Assembly (NCBI RefSeq): GCF_000744225.1 | Contig: NZ_JQLN01000003.1 | Coordinates: forward strand, 62,001-126,000 | DNA length: 64,000 nucleotides | Source of the DNA: Kitasatospora mediocidica KCTC 9733 | GTDB lineage: Bacteria; Actinomycetota; Actinomycetes; Streptomycetales; Streptomycetaceae | Direction of reading: 5' to 3' | Shown: positions 24,541 through 32,925 of the stretch, one piece after another | Numbering within the stretch: the first letter of the stretch is position 1 | Layout: each line of letters begins with the position of its first letter | The notes under the pieces: generated by a model | Databases searched by the model: none | Told to the model about the DNA's origin: nothing | The model's input: only the letters and a program-made list of their open reading frames with translations | Made by a program: the position numbers and the translations under genes

Positions 24541-25254
24541 TCAGCCGGGGATGATCGAGAACGATCCGTTCTGCAGGGCCGTCTCGGTGTAGGGGCCGCT
24601 GTCCATGGACATCGGGCCGTAGTTGTCGAAGACCTGGCCGTTGACCCTGATGTTGGAGAAGCTCAGGTTGTCCCAGGACGGGTAGCTCTGGGTCGGCGAC
24701 TCGATGACCGCCTCCGCGCTGACGTTCTGGGCGGAGCTCAGGCGCTGGGTGGTGGTCCTCGTCCAGCCCTTGGTGGTGTCGGTCAGCTTGAGCGTGTAGC
24801 TGCCCCGGCTGGCGCTGGTCACGCTGGCGGTGAAGCTGTCGCCGGCACTCACCGCGTTGTTGAAGTAGACCGGCGCGGCCGGGTACATCTCGTACCAGGC
24901 GGAGTAGACCGGGCTGCCGCTGGAGCAGTCCGCCTGCACACCGGTCTGCTCGACGGTCTGCGAGCCGTATCCGTCGATGCCGATCCAGGGCGCGAACAGG
25001 TCGTTGTAGGTGTTGCACTGGACCTGCGGCATCGTCCAGGAGCCGGTGATGCTGGTGAAGTTGCGGCCCTGGGCGACGTAGCCGCCCCAGGTGCTGTCGC
25101 CCGAGAAGTTGTGGGCGGGGTTGCCGTAGTGGTGGGCTGTTCCGAAGCTCGTCGCGGTGGCAGCGGTCGCCGGTGCCGCGATGGCCGCGCCGGAGAGGGC
25201 GAGCAGGGCGGCGAGCCCTGCGCGGGCGGCCCGGACGGTACGGAGGCTGGACAT
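24541..25254 (-). CDS. Secreted G1 family glutamic endopeptidase (eqolisin-like)
   Basis: A 237-residue protein with a Sec signal peptide (RTVRAARAGL, a hydrophobic run, then APATAATA). The mature part has the G1/A4 peptidase pattern: NFSGDSTWGGYV, FAPWIGIDGYGSQTVEQTGV with the expected catalytic glutamine near residue 100, WYEMYP, and SAEAVIESPT with the catalytic glutamate near 181. G1 peptidases are acid-active and best known from fungi, with sporadic bacterial members. The ATG at 25254 has GAGGAG about six bases upstream. A LuxR-type regulator is encoded divergently 256 bp away. Confidence 0.87.
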   Translation of the reverse strand: MSSLRTVRAARAGLAALLALSGAAIAAPATAATATSFGTAHHYGNPAHNFSGDSTWGGYVAQGRNFTSITGSWTMPQVQCNTYNDLFAPWIGIDGYGSQTVEQTGVQADCSSGSPVYSAWYEMYPAAPVYFNNAVSAGDSFTASVTSASRGSYTLKLTDTTKGWTRTTTQRLSSAQNVSAEAVIESPTQSYPSWDNLSFSNIRVNGQVFDNYGPMSMDSGPYTETALQNGSFSIIPG

Positions 25255-25395
25255 GGGGGTCTCCTCGCGTGGGGGTACGTGGATGTGGCCCGCGGCGCAC
25301 CGCCGGGTGGGGGGCCGGCGGAGTACCTGAGCGATGCCGATCAGCCTGCGGTCAGCGGGTGACCTACAGGAAGGTGGTGGGCTGGGCCGGAACGC

Positions 25396-25433
25396 GACAT
25401 GGCGGAAACATGTCATTCGATCAAGCTCTTGAT
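25396..25433. promoter_or_regulatory. Two inverted repeats between the G1 peptidase and its divergent regulator
   Basis: GACATG (25396-25401) and CATGTC (25409-25414) form one dyad. ATCAAG-CT-CTTGAT (25420-25433) forms a second, perfect one. They lie about 80-115 bases before the regulator start and are the best operator candidates in this divergent region. Confidence 0.45.
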
Positions 25434-25510
25434 TTCCGGCCTGAGGTGCACCACAGTCGGGTGGCGGGCCGGAACATGACGGCAGCCTCGACAGCGGGGA
25501 GTGGTGCCGG

Positions 25511-26479
25511 GTGGCGGAGCAGTGGACCGCACGGTTCGGCGGCCTGGGACTCGCCGCCGACGAGGAACTCGTCTACCTGCACCTGCTCGGGACCACGGCC
25601 GGTACCGCGCAGCAGGTCGGCGCCGCACTCGGACTGGGCACCGAACGCGCGCTGGCGGCGCTGGCGGCGTTGGCCGTCCACGGACTGGTGGAACGGCCGG
25701 GCGGCGACGGCACCCTGTGGAGCGCGGCGGCGCCGGACGTGGCGCTGGAGGAGCTGCTGCTGCGCCGCGAGGTCGAACTGCGGCGCACCCGCGGCCGGAT
25801 CAACGAGCTGATGCGCACCTACCGCCGCTCCCGGCCCGGTTCGCAGGCCGGCGAACTGGTAGAGATCATCAGCGGCCGGGACTCCGTCGCGGAGCTCTGG
25901 CGCAGCCTTCAGCTCGGCGTCCGCGGCCAGTTGCGGGTGATGGACAAACCTCCGTACATCCGGCGCTCCGACCCGGAGCTCGAACTCGCCATGCTGGCCC
26001 GTGGGGTGCGGCTGATGACGGTCTACGAGAGCCGGGTGCTGCGCGAGCCGTCCCGGCTGGCCGAGATCTACCCCGTCATGGAGGCCGGTGAACTGGCCCG
26101 GGTGCTGCCCGAACTCCCGTTGAAACTTGCGTTGGTGGACGATCGCTGGGCGCTGCTGCCGGTCAGTTCGGGCACCGAGCTGGAGAGCGTGCTGCTGGTC
26201 CGTCCGTCCTCGCTGCTGGACGCCCTGGCCGGGCTCTTCGAGCTGTACTGGTCGCGCGCGATGCGGATGCCCGCGCCGGAGTCCGCCGAGCTGCCGCAGG
26301 ACCGCCACCGCCAGCTGCTCGCGCTGCTGGCCGCCGGGCTGACGGACGAGAGCATCGCCCGCCAGATGGGCGTCTCCACCCGGACCGTGCAGCGCTGGGT
26401 GCGTGAGCTGATGGACCGGTTCGGCGCCCGCACCAGGTTCCAGGCGGGCATCCAGGCGGCCCGTGCCGACCTGCTGTAG
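25511..26479 (+). CDS. LuxR-type helix-turn-helix regulator with TrmB-like N-terminus
   Basis: A 322-residue regulator. The N-terminus resembles a TrmB/winged-helix module (EELVYLHLLGTTAGTAQQVGAALG), the middle a phospholipase-D-like TrmB sensor region (ISGRDSVAELWRSLQLG). The last 65 residues are a LuxR/FixJ-type HTH (LLALLAAGLTDESIARQMGVSTRTVQRWV). This mixed layout is common in Streptomyces. It is transcribed divergently from the G1 peptidase and may control it. Its stop codon directly abuts the end of the convergent glycosidase gene. Confidence 0.82.
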   Translation: MAEQWTARFGGLGLAADEELVYLHLLGTTAGTAQQVGAALGLGTERALAALAALAVHGLVERPGGDGTLWSAAAPDVALEELLLRREVELRRTRGRINELMRTYRRSRPGSQAGELVEIISGRDSVAELWRSLQLGVRGQLRVMDKPPYIRRSDPELELAMLARGVRLMTVYESRVLREPSRLAEIYPVMEAGELARVLPELPLKLALVDDRWALLPVSSGTELESVLLVRPSSLLDALAGLFELYWSRAMRMPAPESAELPQDRHRQLLALLAAGLTDESIARQMGVSTRTVQRWVRELMDRFGARTRFQAGIQAARADLL

Positions 26480-27934
26480 TCAACTGGTGCTCGGGACGGT
26501 GACCGTGAGGGTGACCGGGGTGCCGGGCCGGGCGCGCGGGAGCAGCACGCGGGCGTGGCCCGGGCGACCGGTGTCGATCACCGCCACGGGTGTGCCGGTC
26601 ACCCGCACCCGGGCCCCCGCCGGGATCGCCAGCTCGCTCCAACCGCCCGGCCCGGTGAGGAAGTCCAGGCGGTAGGTGGTGCCGTCGAAGGAGTCGGCGA
26701 GCGGCCGGCCGGCCAGCGCGGTCGGGTACGGCGCGAAGGCCGGGCCGTCGCCCGGCGCCGGCCGGCCGTCGGTCCCCAACGCGCAGTAACCGCCGTTCCC
26801 TTGGCACCAGTACCACATGGTCCAGCCGGTCGCGAAGCCGGACATCGCCGCGACCTGGTCGCGGACCAGCTCGGTGTTGCCCGGGGTCCGGGAGTTCGGC
26901 GGTCCCCACTCGCCGACCAGGACGGGCAGCCGGTGGGCGCGCGGGTAGCCGGTGATGGCGGCGGTGTAGGCGGTGATGAAGCCGTCGGAGGGGTTCCAGT
27001 CGGCGCCGTTCTCGACCGCGGTGTCGTAGAAGTGCGGCGCGTAGCCGAGCCGGGGTGCGCCCGGGCGCGGGTCGGTGAAGCCGGGCAGCTGGGTCGGCAC
27101 CCCCTGGCCGACCAGGACGGTGGGCTCGACGAAGAGCCAACTGCGGTCGTCCACCGCGCGGATGGCGCTGATCAGTCGCCCGTACATGGCGGCGAGCCGG
27201 CCCTGTTCGAGGGCGCCGGAGGAGGCGGCCAGCACGCTCGGATCGGTGGGATCGCCGTCGATCGGGCCGAACGGCTCGTTGAACAGGTCGTAGCCCAGCA
27301 GTGAGCGGTGGCCGCGCAGTTCGGCGGCGATCCTGGTGTAGAACTCGGCCTGCCAGCGCCGCAGATCGCTGTCGTCGTAGAGGTGCCGGAAGGCGGCCTG
27401 GACGGACGGCTGGAAGTACCCGGCGAACCAGTCGTTCGGGTCGGGGACGAACGGCAGCCCGTCGTCCCGGGTGGCCCAGGGCGGGATGCCGCGGTCGCCG
27501 CCGCCGAACTCGGGTCCGTAGACGTCCTGGTGGAAGTCGATGACAGCGAGCAGGCCGTAGTGGTCGGCCCAGGAGAGGAGTTGGCGCAGCTTGCCGAGTT
27601 CGGCGGCGTCGTACCGGCCGCGGGCGGGCTCCAGCCGGTTCCAGGAGATCGCGACCCGCAGCAGGGTGAAGCCGTGCGCGGCGATCGAGCGGACGTCGGC
27701 CTCGGTGGTCTCGTCGTACTTGTCCACGTTGAAGCCGCGCAGTTGCAGGGTGCGGCCGGACTGGTCGGTGAAGAGCGTGGCGCCGTTCGGGGTGGTCGTC
27801 GTGCCAGTGGGGAACTCGGCTTGAGCGGAGGGGAGTTGACTGAGTGCTTGGAGTGGTGCGGCGGCGCCGACGGTGAGCACGGCGGCGACGGTCAGCGACA
27901 GGGCGGCGGCGGTTCGACGGACGCGCACGGGCAC
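26480..27934 (-). CDS. Secreted glycoside hydrolase family 5 (endoglycoceramidase-like)
   Basis: A 484-residue enzyme with an N-terminal signal peptide (VRRTAAALSLTVAAVLTVGAAAPLQA). The TIM-barrel motifs of GH5 are present: LRGFNVDK, the acid/base glutamate in YDLFNEPFG near residue 219, and the nucleophile glutamate in LVGEWGPP near 340. The C-terminal 90 residues form a small beta domain. The match is closest in layout to endoglycoceramidase-type and related GH5 enzymes, but the substrate is not certain. A second GTG six bases in, with GAGG at better spacing, could be the true start. Confidence 0.82.
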   Translation of the reverse strand: MPVRVRRTAAALSLTVAAVLTVGAAAPLQALSQLPSAQAEFPTGTTTTPNGATLFTDQSGRTLQLRGFNVDKYDETTEADVRSIAAHGFTLLRVAISWNRLEPARGRYDAAELGKLRQLLSWADHYGLLAVIDFHQDVYGPEFGGGDRGIPPWATRDDGLPFVPDPNDWFAGYFQPSVQAAFRHLYDDSDLRRWQAEFYTRIAAELRGHRSLLGYDLFNEPFGPIDGDPTDPSVLAASSGALEQGRLAAMYGRLISAIRAVDDRSWLFVEPTVLVGQGVPTQLPGFTDPRPGAPRLGYAPHFYDTAVENGADWNPSDGFITAYTAAITGYPRAHRLPVLVGEWGPPNSRTPGNTELVRDQVAAMSGFATGWTMWYWCQGNGGYCALGTDGRPAPGDGPAFAPYPTALAGRPLADSFDGTTYRLDFLTGPGGWSELAIPAGARVRVTGTPVAVIDTGRPGHARVLLPRARPGTPVTLTVTVPSTS

Positions 27935-28010
27935 CTCGCACAGGGCTTGGCGGTGGGGGAGCGCCGATCCTGCCGGATCGTCAGGAGCCGCACAAGGGTC
28001 CCGGCGGCGG

Positions 28011-28664
28011 CTACGTCGCCGGCGGGATGGGTGCGGCCGGTGCGGGTGCCGGGGTGGGTGCGGGCAGGGTGGCCGCCGGGAGCGGTGCGGCGGCGGCGAG
28101 CCGGCCCCAGAGCAGATCGGCCAGCGCCTGCACCATCCGCGGCCGCGGGCAGGGCCGTTGCTCCAGCCACCAGTCCCCGGCCGCCAGCACCATCCCGGTG
28201 ATGGCCCGGCCCCAGGTCTCGGAGAGCAGCGGCGCGTCCGGGCCGAGGTCGACCTGGGCAGTCACCGCGCGGGTGATCTCGTCGGCGATCTGCCGCATCG
28301 CGGGCGCCAGCGCGTTGCCGACGCCGGTCGGGTCGCCCGCCTCGGGGTGGGTGAGCAGCTGGTAGACCTGCGGCCGGGATTCGATGCCCGCGAGGTAGGT
28401 GTCCAGGACGAGTTCGACCCGCTCGCGGCGTTCCAGCGGCTCGGCCAGCGCGGCGCGCATGGCGTCCAGCAGGCCCGAGGTGTGCCGCTCGGTGAGGGCC
28501 TGGAAGAGGCCGTTGCGGTCGCCGAAGTGCCGGTACAGGATCGGCTTGGTGATGCCCGCCTCGGCGGCGATGGCGTTCATGCTCGCCCCCGGGCCGTCCC
28601 GGCGGACCACTCGGTCTGCGGCATTGAGCAGCTGCTCTCTGCGCGGTTCCTCCAGGGCTGCCAC
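28011..28664 (-). CDS. TetR/AcrR family transcriptional regulator
   Basis: A 217-residue repressor. The N-terminal HTH reads LLNAADRVVRRDGPGASMNAIAAEAGITKPILYRHFGDRNGL; the C-terminal ligand domain ends in an alanine-proline tail. It begins with GTG after GGGAGGGG and is divergent from the acyl-CoA dehydrogenase. Two similar dyads lie between the genes, so it is likely to repress the dehydrogenase and itself, with an acyl-CoA as a plausible but unproven ligand. Confidence 0.9.
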   Translation of the reverse strand: MAALEEPRREQLLNAADRVVRRDGPGASMNAIAAEAGITKPILYRHFGDRNGLFQALTERHTSGLLDAMRAALAEPLERRERVELVLDTYLAGIESRPQVYQLLTHPEAGDPTGVGNALAPAMRQIADEITRAVTAQVDLGPDAPLLSETWGRAITGMVLAAGDWWLEQRPCPRPRMVQALADLLWGRLAAAAPLPAATLPAPTPAPAPAAPIPPAT

Positions 28665-28701
28665 CCGGCCCCTCCCTCTTCGCGTGTGCTCGTTGACATC
28701 C

Positions 28702-28747
28702 GTTACCTATGAGTAGCAGACTCCCACCGATGTTACCCGAGGTAACA
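28702..28747. promoter_or_regulatory. TetR-type operators between the regulator and the acyl-CoA dehydrogenase
   Basis: TGTTACC-CGA-GGTAACA (28731-28747) is a perfect 17-bp palindrome. A related, imperfect copy GTTACCTATGAGTAGC sits at 28702-28717, right after a consensus -35 TTGACA (28693-28698). Two copies of the same half-site (GTTACC) in a 144-bp divergent region are typical of a TetR operator. Confidence 0.75.
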
Positions 28748-28808
28748 CCTGGCGGCGCGACCCTGATCCCCGCGACCCGATCTCCCACCCCTGACCCCTG
28801 GAGGCACC

Positions 28809-30047
28809 GTGAGCCCCTTCTCCCTGGAGCTCGGCGAGGACCAGCTCGCCGTCCGCGATTGGCTGCACGGCTTCGCGGCCGATGTGATGCGCCCGGCCGC
28901 CGCGGAGTGGGACGAGCGCGAGGAGACCCCCTGGCCGATCATCCAGGAGGCCGCCAAGATCGGCATCTACTCGCTGGACTTCTACGCCCAGCAGTACTTC
29001 GACCCCTCCGGCGTCGGCATACCCGTCGCCATGGAGGAGCTCTTCTGGGGCGACGCCGGCCTGGGCCTGGCCATCGTCGGCACCACGCTGGCCGCCGTCG
29101 CGGTCCTCGCCAACGGCACCGACGAGCAGATCGGCACCTGGGCCCCGCAGATGTTCGGGACCCCCGACGACGTCAAGGTGGCGGCCTTCTGCTCCTCCGA
29201 GCCCGACGCCGGTTCGGACGTCTCGGCGCTGCGCACCCGTGCCGTCTACGACGAGGCCAAGGACGAGTGGGTGCTCAACGGCACCAAGACCTGGGCCACC
29301 AACGGCGGAATCGCCGCCGTCCACGTGGTCGTCGCCACCGTCGACCCGGCGCTCGGCGCGCGCGGCCAGGCCTCGTTCGTGGTCCCGCCGGCCACCCAGG
29401 GGCTCTCCCAGGGGCAGAAGTTCAAGAAGCACGGCATCCGCGCCTCGCACACCGCCGAGGTGGTCCTCGACAACGTCCGGGTGCCGGGGCACTGCCTGCT
29501 GGGCGGCAAGGAGAGGCTCGACGAGCGGCTCGCCCGGGCGCGTGAGCGGGCGGCGGGCGCCGCCAAGGCGGGCTCGGGAGCCGGGAAGAACGCGGCGATG
29601 GCCACTTTCGAGGCCTCCCGCCCGGCCGTCGGAGCGCAGGCCATCGGCATCGCGCGGGCCGCCTACGAGGTCGCGCTCGACTACGCGAAGACCCGGGTGC
29701 AGTTCGGCCGTCCGATCATCGACAACCAGGGCGTCGCGTTCACCCTGGCGGACATGCGGACCCGGATCGACGCGGCCCGGCTGCTGGTCTGGCGCGCCTC
29801 CTGGATGGCCGCCAACCAGCAGCCGTTCACCGCTGCCGAGGGGTCGATGTCCAAGCTCTACGCGGGTGAGACGGCCAAGTGGGTCACCGCGCAGGCGATG
29901 CAGATCCTGGGCGGCAACGGGTTCACCCGCGAGTACCCGGTGGAGCGGATGCACCGGGACAGTGCGATCTACACCATCTTCGAGGGGACCAGCGAGATCC
30001 AGCGGCTGGTCATCGCCCGGACCATCTCGGGCCTGCCGATCCGCTGA
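28809..30047 (+). CDS. Acyl-CoA dehydrogenase
   Basis: A 412-residue FAD enzyme of the ACAD fold, catalysing alpha-beta desaturation of acyl-CoAs. The FAD/substrate signature AAFCSSEPDAGSDVSALRT, the FGRPIIDNQG segment and the C-terminal IYTIFEGTSEIQRLVIARTISG are all present; the QILGGNGFTREYPVERMHRD block precedes the catalytic region. GGAGG lies seven bases before the GTG start. It is probably controlled by the divergent TetR regulator, and an enoyl-CoA hydratase gene lies close by on the other strand. Confidence 0.93.
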   Translation: MSPFSLELGEDQLAVRDWLHGFAADVMRPAAAEWDEREETPWPIIQEAAKIGIYSLDFYAQQYFDPSGVGIPVAMEELFWGDAGLGLAIVGTTLAAVAVLANGTDEQIGTWAPQMFGTPDDVKVAAFCSSEPDAGSDVSALRTRAVYDEAKDEWVLNGTKTWATNGGIAAVHVVVATVDPALGARGQASFVVPPATQGLSQGQKFKKHGIRASHTAEVVLDNVRVPGHCLLGGKERLDERLARARERAAGAAKAGSGAGKNAAMATFEASRPAVGAQAIGIARAAYEVALDYAKTRVQFGRPIIDNQGVAFTLADMRTRIDAARLLVWRASWMAANQQPFTAAEGSMSKLYAGETAKWVTAQAMQILGGNGFTREYPVERMHRDSAIYTIFEGTSEIQRLVIARTISGLPIR

Positions 30048-30068
30048 GCGGGTCGGCGCGCGGCACGG

Positions 30069-30263
30069 TCAACCCCTCTCGCCGGGGTGCTCGACGGTGC
30101 TGTCGGGGCCGGGGAAGACCAGTGACTCGTGCCCGTCGTCGAACCTGACCAGGTACGGCGGCTCGCCGTCCTGGCCGTGCACCTCGATGATCTCGCCCGT
30201 GCGGTCGACGATCCCGACCGCCCTGCTGTGGATGTGCAACCGGTCGCCCACTGTTGCCTGCAT
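30069..30263 (-). CDS. DUF1918 domain protein
   Basis: A 64-residue protein of the small actinobacterial DUF1918 family: MQATVGDRLHIHSRAVG, then GEIIEVHGQDGEPPYLVRFDDGHESLVFPGPD. It looks like a single SH3-like beta barrel of unknown function. The ATG at 30263 has AAGGAG eight bases upstream; a longer in-frame start at 30311 lacks such a site. It converges on the acyl-CoA dehydrogenase. Confidence 0.85.
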   Translation of the reverse strand: MQATVGDRLHIHSRAVGIVDRTGEIIEVHGQDGEPPYLVRFDDGHESLVFPGPDSTVEHPGERG

Positions 30264-30371
30264 TCCCGGGACTCCTTGCTGGTGAGGGGACAGCTCCTGG
30301 ATGCATCTCACCAGAGAGCCGCCGGGTGCACGCCTTGCGTTACTCCGTACGGCAGGGGCGGCCGGGGCAGG

Positions 30372-31187
30372 TCAGAAGCGGGGTTCACGGCGCTCCAGGA
30401 AGGCCGCCAGCCCCTCCCGGACGTCCGGGGTCCGGCGGGAGCGGTGCTCCCACTCGGCGAGGGCGGCTGCCGGGTCGTCCGCCTCCAGCGCCGCCTTCGC
30501 GGCGCCGATCGTCTGCGGTGAGCGCCGGGCCAGCAGCTGGGCGAACTCCAGGGCACGGGTGTCCAGTTGGTCGGCGGGGTGGACTTCCTCCAGCAGGCCG
30601 AACAGCTCGGCCCGCCGGGCGCTCACCAACTCGCCCGAGAACAGCAGGTACTTGGCCCGGGCCGGTCCGACCAGCCGGGCCAGCCGGGTGGTCGGCACAG
30701 CCGGGTAGACCACCCCGAGCTTGGCCGGGGTGATCCCGAACCTGGCGTTCTCCGCGCCGAACCGCAGGTCGCAGGCGACCGCCAACTGGCAGCCCCCGCC
30801 CACGCAGGAGCCGTGCACCACGGCCAGCGTCGGATGCGGGAAGGCGGCCAACGCCTGCTCGGCCGCCACGTTCTGTGCGTGGTACGCGTCCGCCGTCGCG
30901 CTGTCGCCGTACACCTCGGACAGCTCGACGATGTCGGCGCCGGCGCTGAACGTCCGTTCCGCGCCGGTGAGCAGCAGGGCGCGCACCCCTGGGTGCTCGG
31001 CGAGCCCGCGCAGGACGTTCGGCAGCGCCCGCCACATCGCCAGCGTGACGGCGTTGCGCCGCTCGGGCCGGTCGATCACGAGGACGGCGACTCCGTCGCC
31101 CCGCGCGGTGTCGGGGAGGTAGGCCTGCAGGCCGGTGACCTCGGAGGGGAGCGCGCTGCGGCCGGTGAGCAGGATCTGGTCGGTCAT
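30372..31187 (-). CDS. Enoyl-CoA hydratase/isomerase family protein
   Basis: A 271-residue crotonase-fold protein. The N-terminal strand VAVLVIDRPERRNAVTLAMWRAL, the first oxyanion-hole segment FSAGADI, and the second HGSCVGGGCQLAVACDLR are clear, and the C-terminus has the ALEFAQLLA and EGLAAFLERREPRF helices. The usual second catalytic glutamate position (VYPAVPTTRL) is not glutamate, so the reaction is uncertain. No Shine-Dalgarno precedes the ATG, but CAGAGT lies six bases before it, a possible leaderless arrangement. Confidence 0.88.
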   Translation of the reverse strand: MTDQILLTGRSALPSEVTGLQAYLPDTARGDGVAVLVIDRPERRNAVTLAMWRALPNVLRGLAEHPGVRALLLTGAERTFSAGADIVELSEVYGDSATADAYHAQNVAAEQALAAFPHPTLAVVHGSCVGGGCQLAVACDLRFGAENARFGITPAKLGVVYPAVPTTRLARLVGPARAKYLLFSGELVSARRAELFGLLEEVHPADQLDTRALEFAQLLARRSPQTIGAAKAALEADDPAAALAEWEHRSRRTPDVREGLAAFLERREPRF

Positions 31188-31305
31188 GGCCCCACTCTGC
31201 CAGGTCGCCGTTTCCCCACCGGCGGCGCCGCAGGCTCGTGGTTGAATGCCCGCGGCGCGCCGTGCCGCCGACCGTGTGGAGAGCCAGTCAAGGAGTCGAC
31301 CGACC

Positions 31306-31797
31306 ATGGCCCAAGAGCCGTTGCTGCCCCGCGACCAGTGGCTGGCCTCGCTGCCGCGCTCGTACACCGCCGCCGGGACGCTGCTCTCCGACGAGGCCGG
31401 TCGCATCCTGGTCCTCAAGCCCAACTACCGCCCCGGCTGGCAGTTCGCGGGCGGCACGGTGGACCCGGGTGAGGACGCCTACGAGTGCGCCCGGCGCGAG
31501 CTGCTGGAGGAGACCGGGCTGCGGATCGAGCCGGGCCGCCTGCTGGTGGTCTCCTGGGCCCACCCGTCCGCCGAACTCGACCACCCGGCCGTCCACTTCA
31601 TCTTCGACGCCGGGACGGTCCCGGTCGGCACGCCGATCGACCTTCAGGAGGAGGAGCTGGAGGAGTACCGCTGGGTGGAGCCCGCGGAGGCGATGGTGCT
31701 GCTCGGCCCGGCCCGCGAACTGCGCCTGCGGGCGGCGCTGGCCGCGCGCGAGGACGGCGAGGTGCGGATCGTCGCCTCCACCGTCTCCGGCATCTGA
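31306..31797 (+). CDS. Nudix hydrolase
   Basis: A 163-residue Nudix protein. The Nudix box is complete: GGTVDPGEDAYECARRELLE followed by ETGL (GX5EX7REUXEEXGU). The substrate, a nucleoside-diphosphate-X compound, cannot be predicted. AAGGAG lies ten bases before the ATG at 31306. It is divergent from the enoyl-CoA hydratase gene. A GC-rich 248-bp gap separates it from the next operon. Confidence 0.88.
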   Translation: MAQEPLLPRDQWLASLPRSYTAAGTLLSDEAGRILVLKPNYRPGWQFAGGTVDPGEDAYECARRELLEETGLRIEPGRLLVVSWAHPSAELDHPAVHFIFDAGTVPVGTPIDLQEEELEEYRWVEPAEAMVLLGPARELRLRAALAAREDGEVRIVASTVSGI

Positions 31798-32045
31798 CGG
31801 CCCGGACGGCCCGGTCGGCGCGGGCAGCCCGGACGGGCCCGCTCGGCCCGTCCCGCCACCCGACCCCGTCGAACCTCTTCGGTCACTGTGGTCACTCCGG
31901 TCACCTGGCGAAACTCTGCCACTCCGGCGTGCTACCGCGTGGCGCTGCGAACTCGCACACTGGGGCTCCTAGTCTCAGCCCCAGGGCAGCGGCGACCTCG
32001 TTCGCGATGCCCTGGCTTCGCCGCGCCGACCGAGGAGACGTGCCC

Positions 32046-32888
32046 ATGAGTCGAGTAGTACGCGCAGCCCTCTTCCAGACCGCATGGACGGGCGACGCGG
32101 AGTCGATGATCGCGGCCCACGAGCGCGCGGCCCGGGCCGCCGCGGCCGACGGCGCGCAGATCATCGGCTTCCAGGAGGTGTTCAACGCCCCGTACTTCTG
32201 CCAGGTGCAGGAGCCCGAGCACTACCGCTGGGCGGAGTCCGTGCCGGACGGTCCGACGGTCACCCGGATGCAGGCGCTGGCACGGGAGTTGAACCTGGTG
32301 ATGGTGGTGCCGGTCTTCGAGATCGAGCGGCAGGGGTTCTACTACAACACCGCAGCGGTGATCGACGCGGACGGCTCGTACCTGGGCAAGTACCGCAAGC
32401 ACCACATCCCGCAGGTCAAGGGCTTCTGGGAGAAGTACTACTTCAAGCCCGGCAACCTGGGCTGGCCGGTCTTCGACACCGCGGTCGGCCGGGTCGGCGT
32501 CTACATCTGCTACGACCGGCACTTCCCCGAGGGCTGGCGGGCGCTCGGCCTGGCCGGCGCCGAGATCGTCTACAACCCGTCCGCCACCAGTCGCGGACTG
32601 TCGGCCTACCTCTGGCAGTTGGAGCAGCCGGCCGCCGCCGTCGCCAACGAGTACTTCGTGGCCGCGATCAACCGGGTGGGCGTCGAGGAGTACGGCGACA
32701 ACGACTTCTACGGCACCTCCTACTTCGTCGACCCGCGCGGGCAGTTCGTCGGCGAACCGGCCTCCGACAAGGACGAGGAGCTGGTCGTGCGCGACCTCGA
32801 CCTCGGGCTGATCGAGGAAGTGCGCCAGCAGTGGGCGTTCTACCGCGACCGCCGTCCGGATGCCTACGGACCGCTCACCGAGGCCTGA
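32046..32888 (+). CDS. pydC: Nitrilase-superfamily amidohydrolase, probable beta-ureidopropionase
   Basis: A 280-residue carbon-nitrogen hydrolase. The catalytic triad is Glu in IIGFQEVFNAPYF near residue 43, Lys in LGKYRKHHIPQ near 117, and Cys in VYICYDRHFPEGW near 155. The sequence around them fits N-carbamoyl-beta-alanine/N-carbamoyl-amino-acid amidohydrolases. Followed 37 bases later by dihydropyrimidinase, it would release CO2, ammonia and beta-alanine from N-carbamoyl-beta-alanine in reductive pyrimidine breakdown. GAGGAG precedes the ATG; it is first in a three-gene operon. Confidence 0.88.
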   Translation: MSRVVRAALFQTAWTGDAESMIAAHERAARAAAADGAQIIGFQEVFNAPYFCQVQEPEHYRWAESVPDGPTVTRMQALARELNLVMVVPVFEIERQGFYYNTAAVIDADGSYLGKYRKHHIPQVKGFWEKYYFKPGNLGWPVFDTAVGRVGVYICYDRHFPEGWRALGLAGAEIVYNPSATSRGLSAYLWQLEQPAAAVANEYFVAAINRVGVEEYGDNDFYGTSYFVDPRGQFVGEPASDKDEELVVRDLDLGLIEEVRQQWAFYRDRRPDAYGPLTEA

Positions 32889-32925
32889 CCGGAACTGCGC
32901 GGAACCGAGGAAGCGAGGAACTCCC

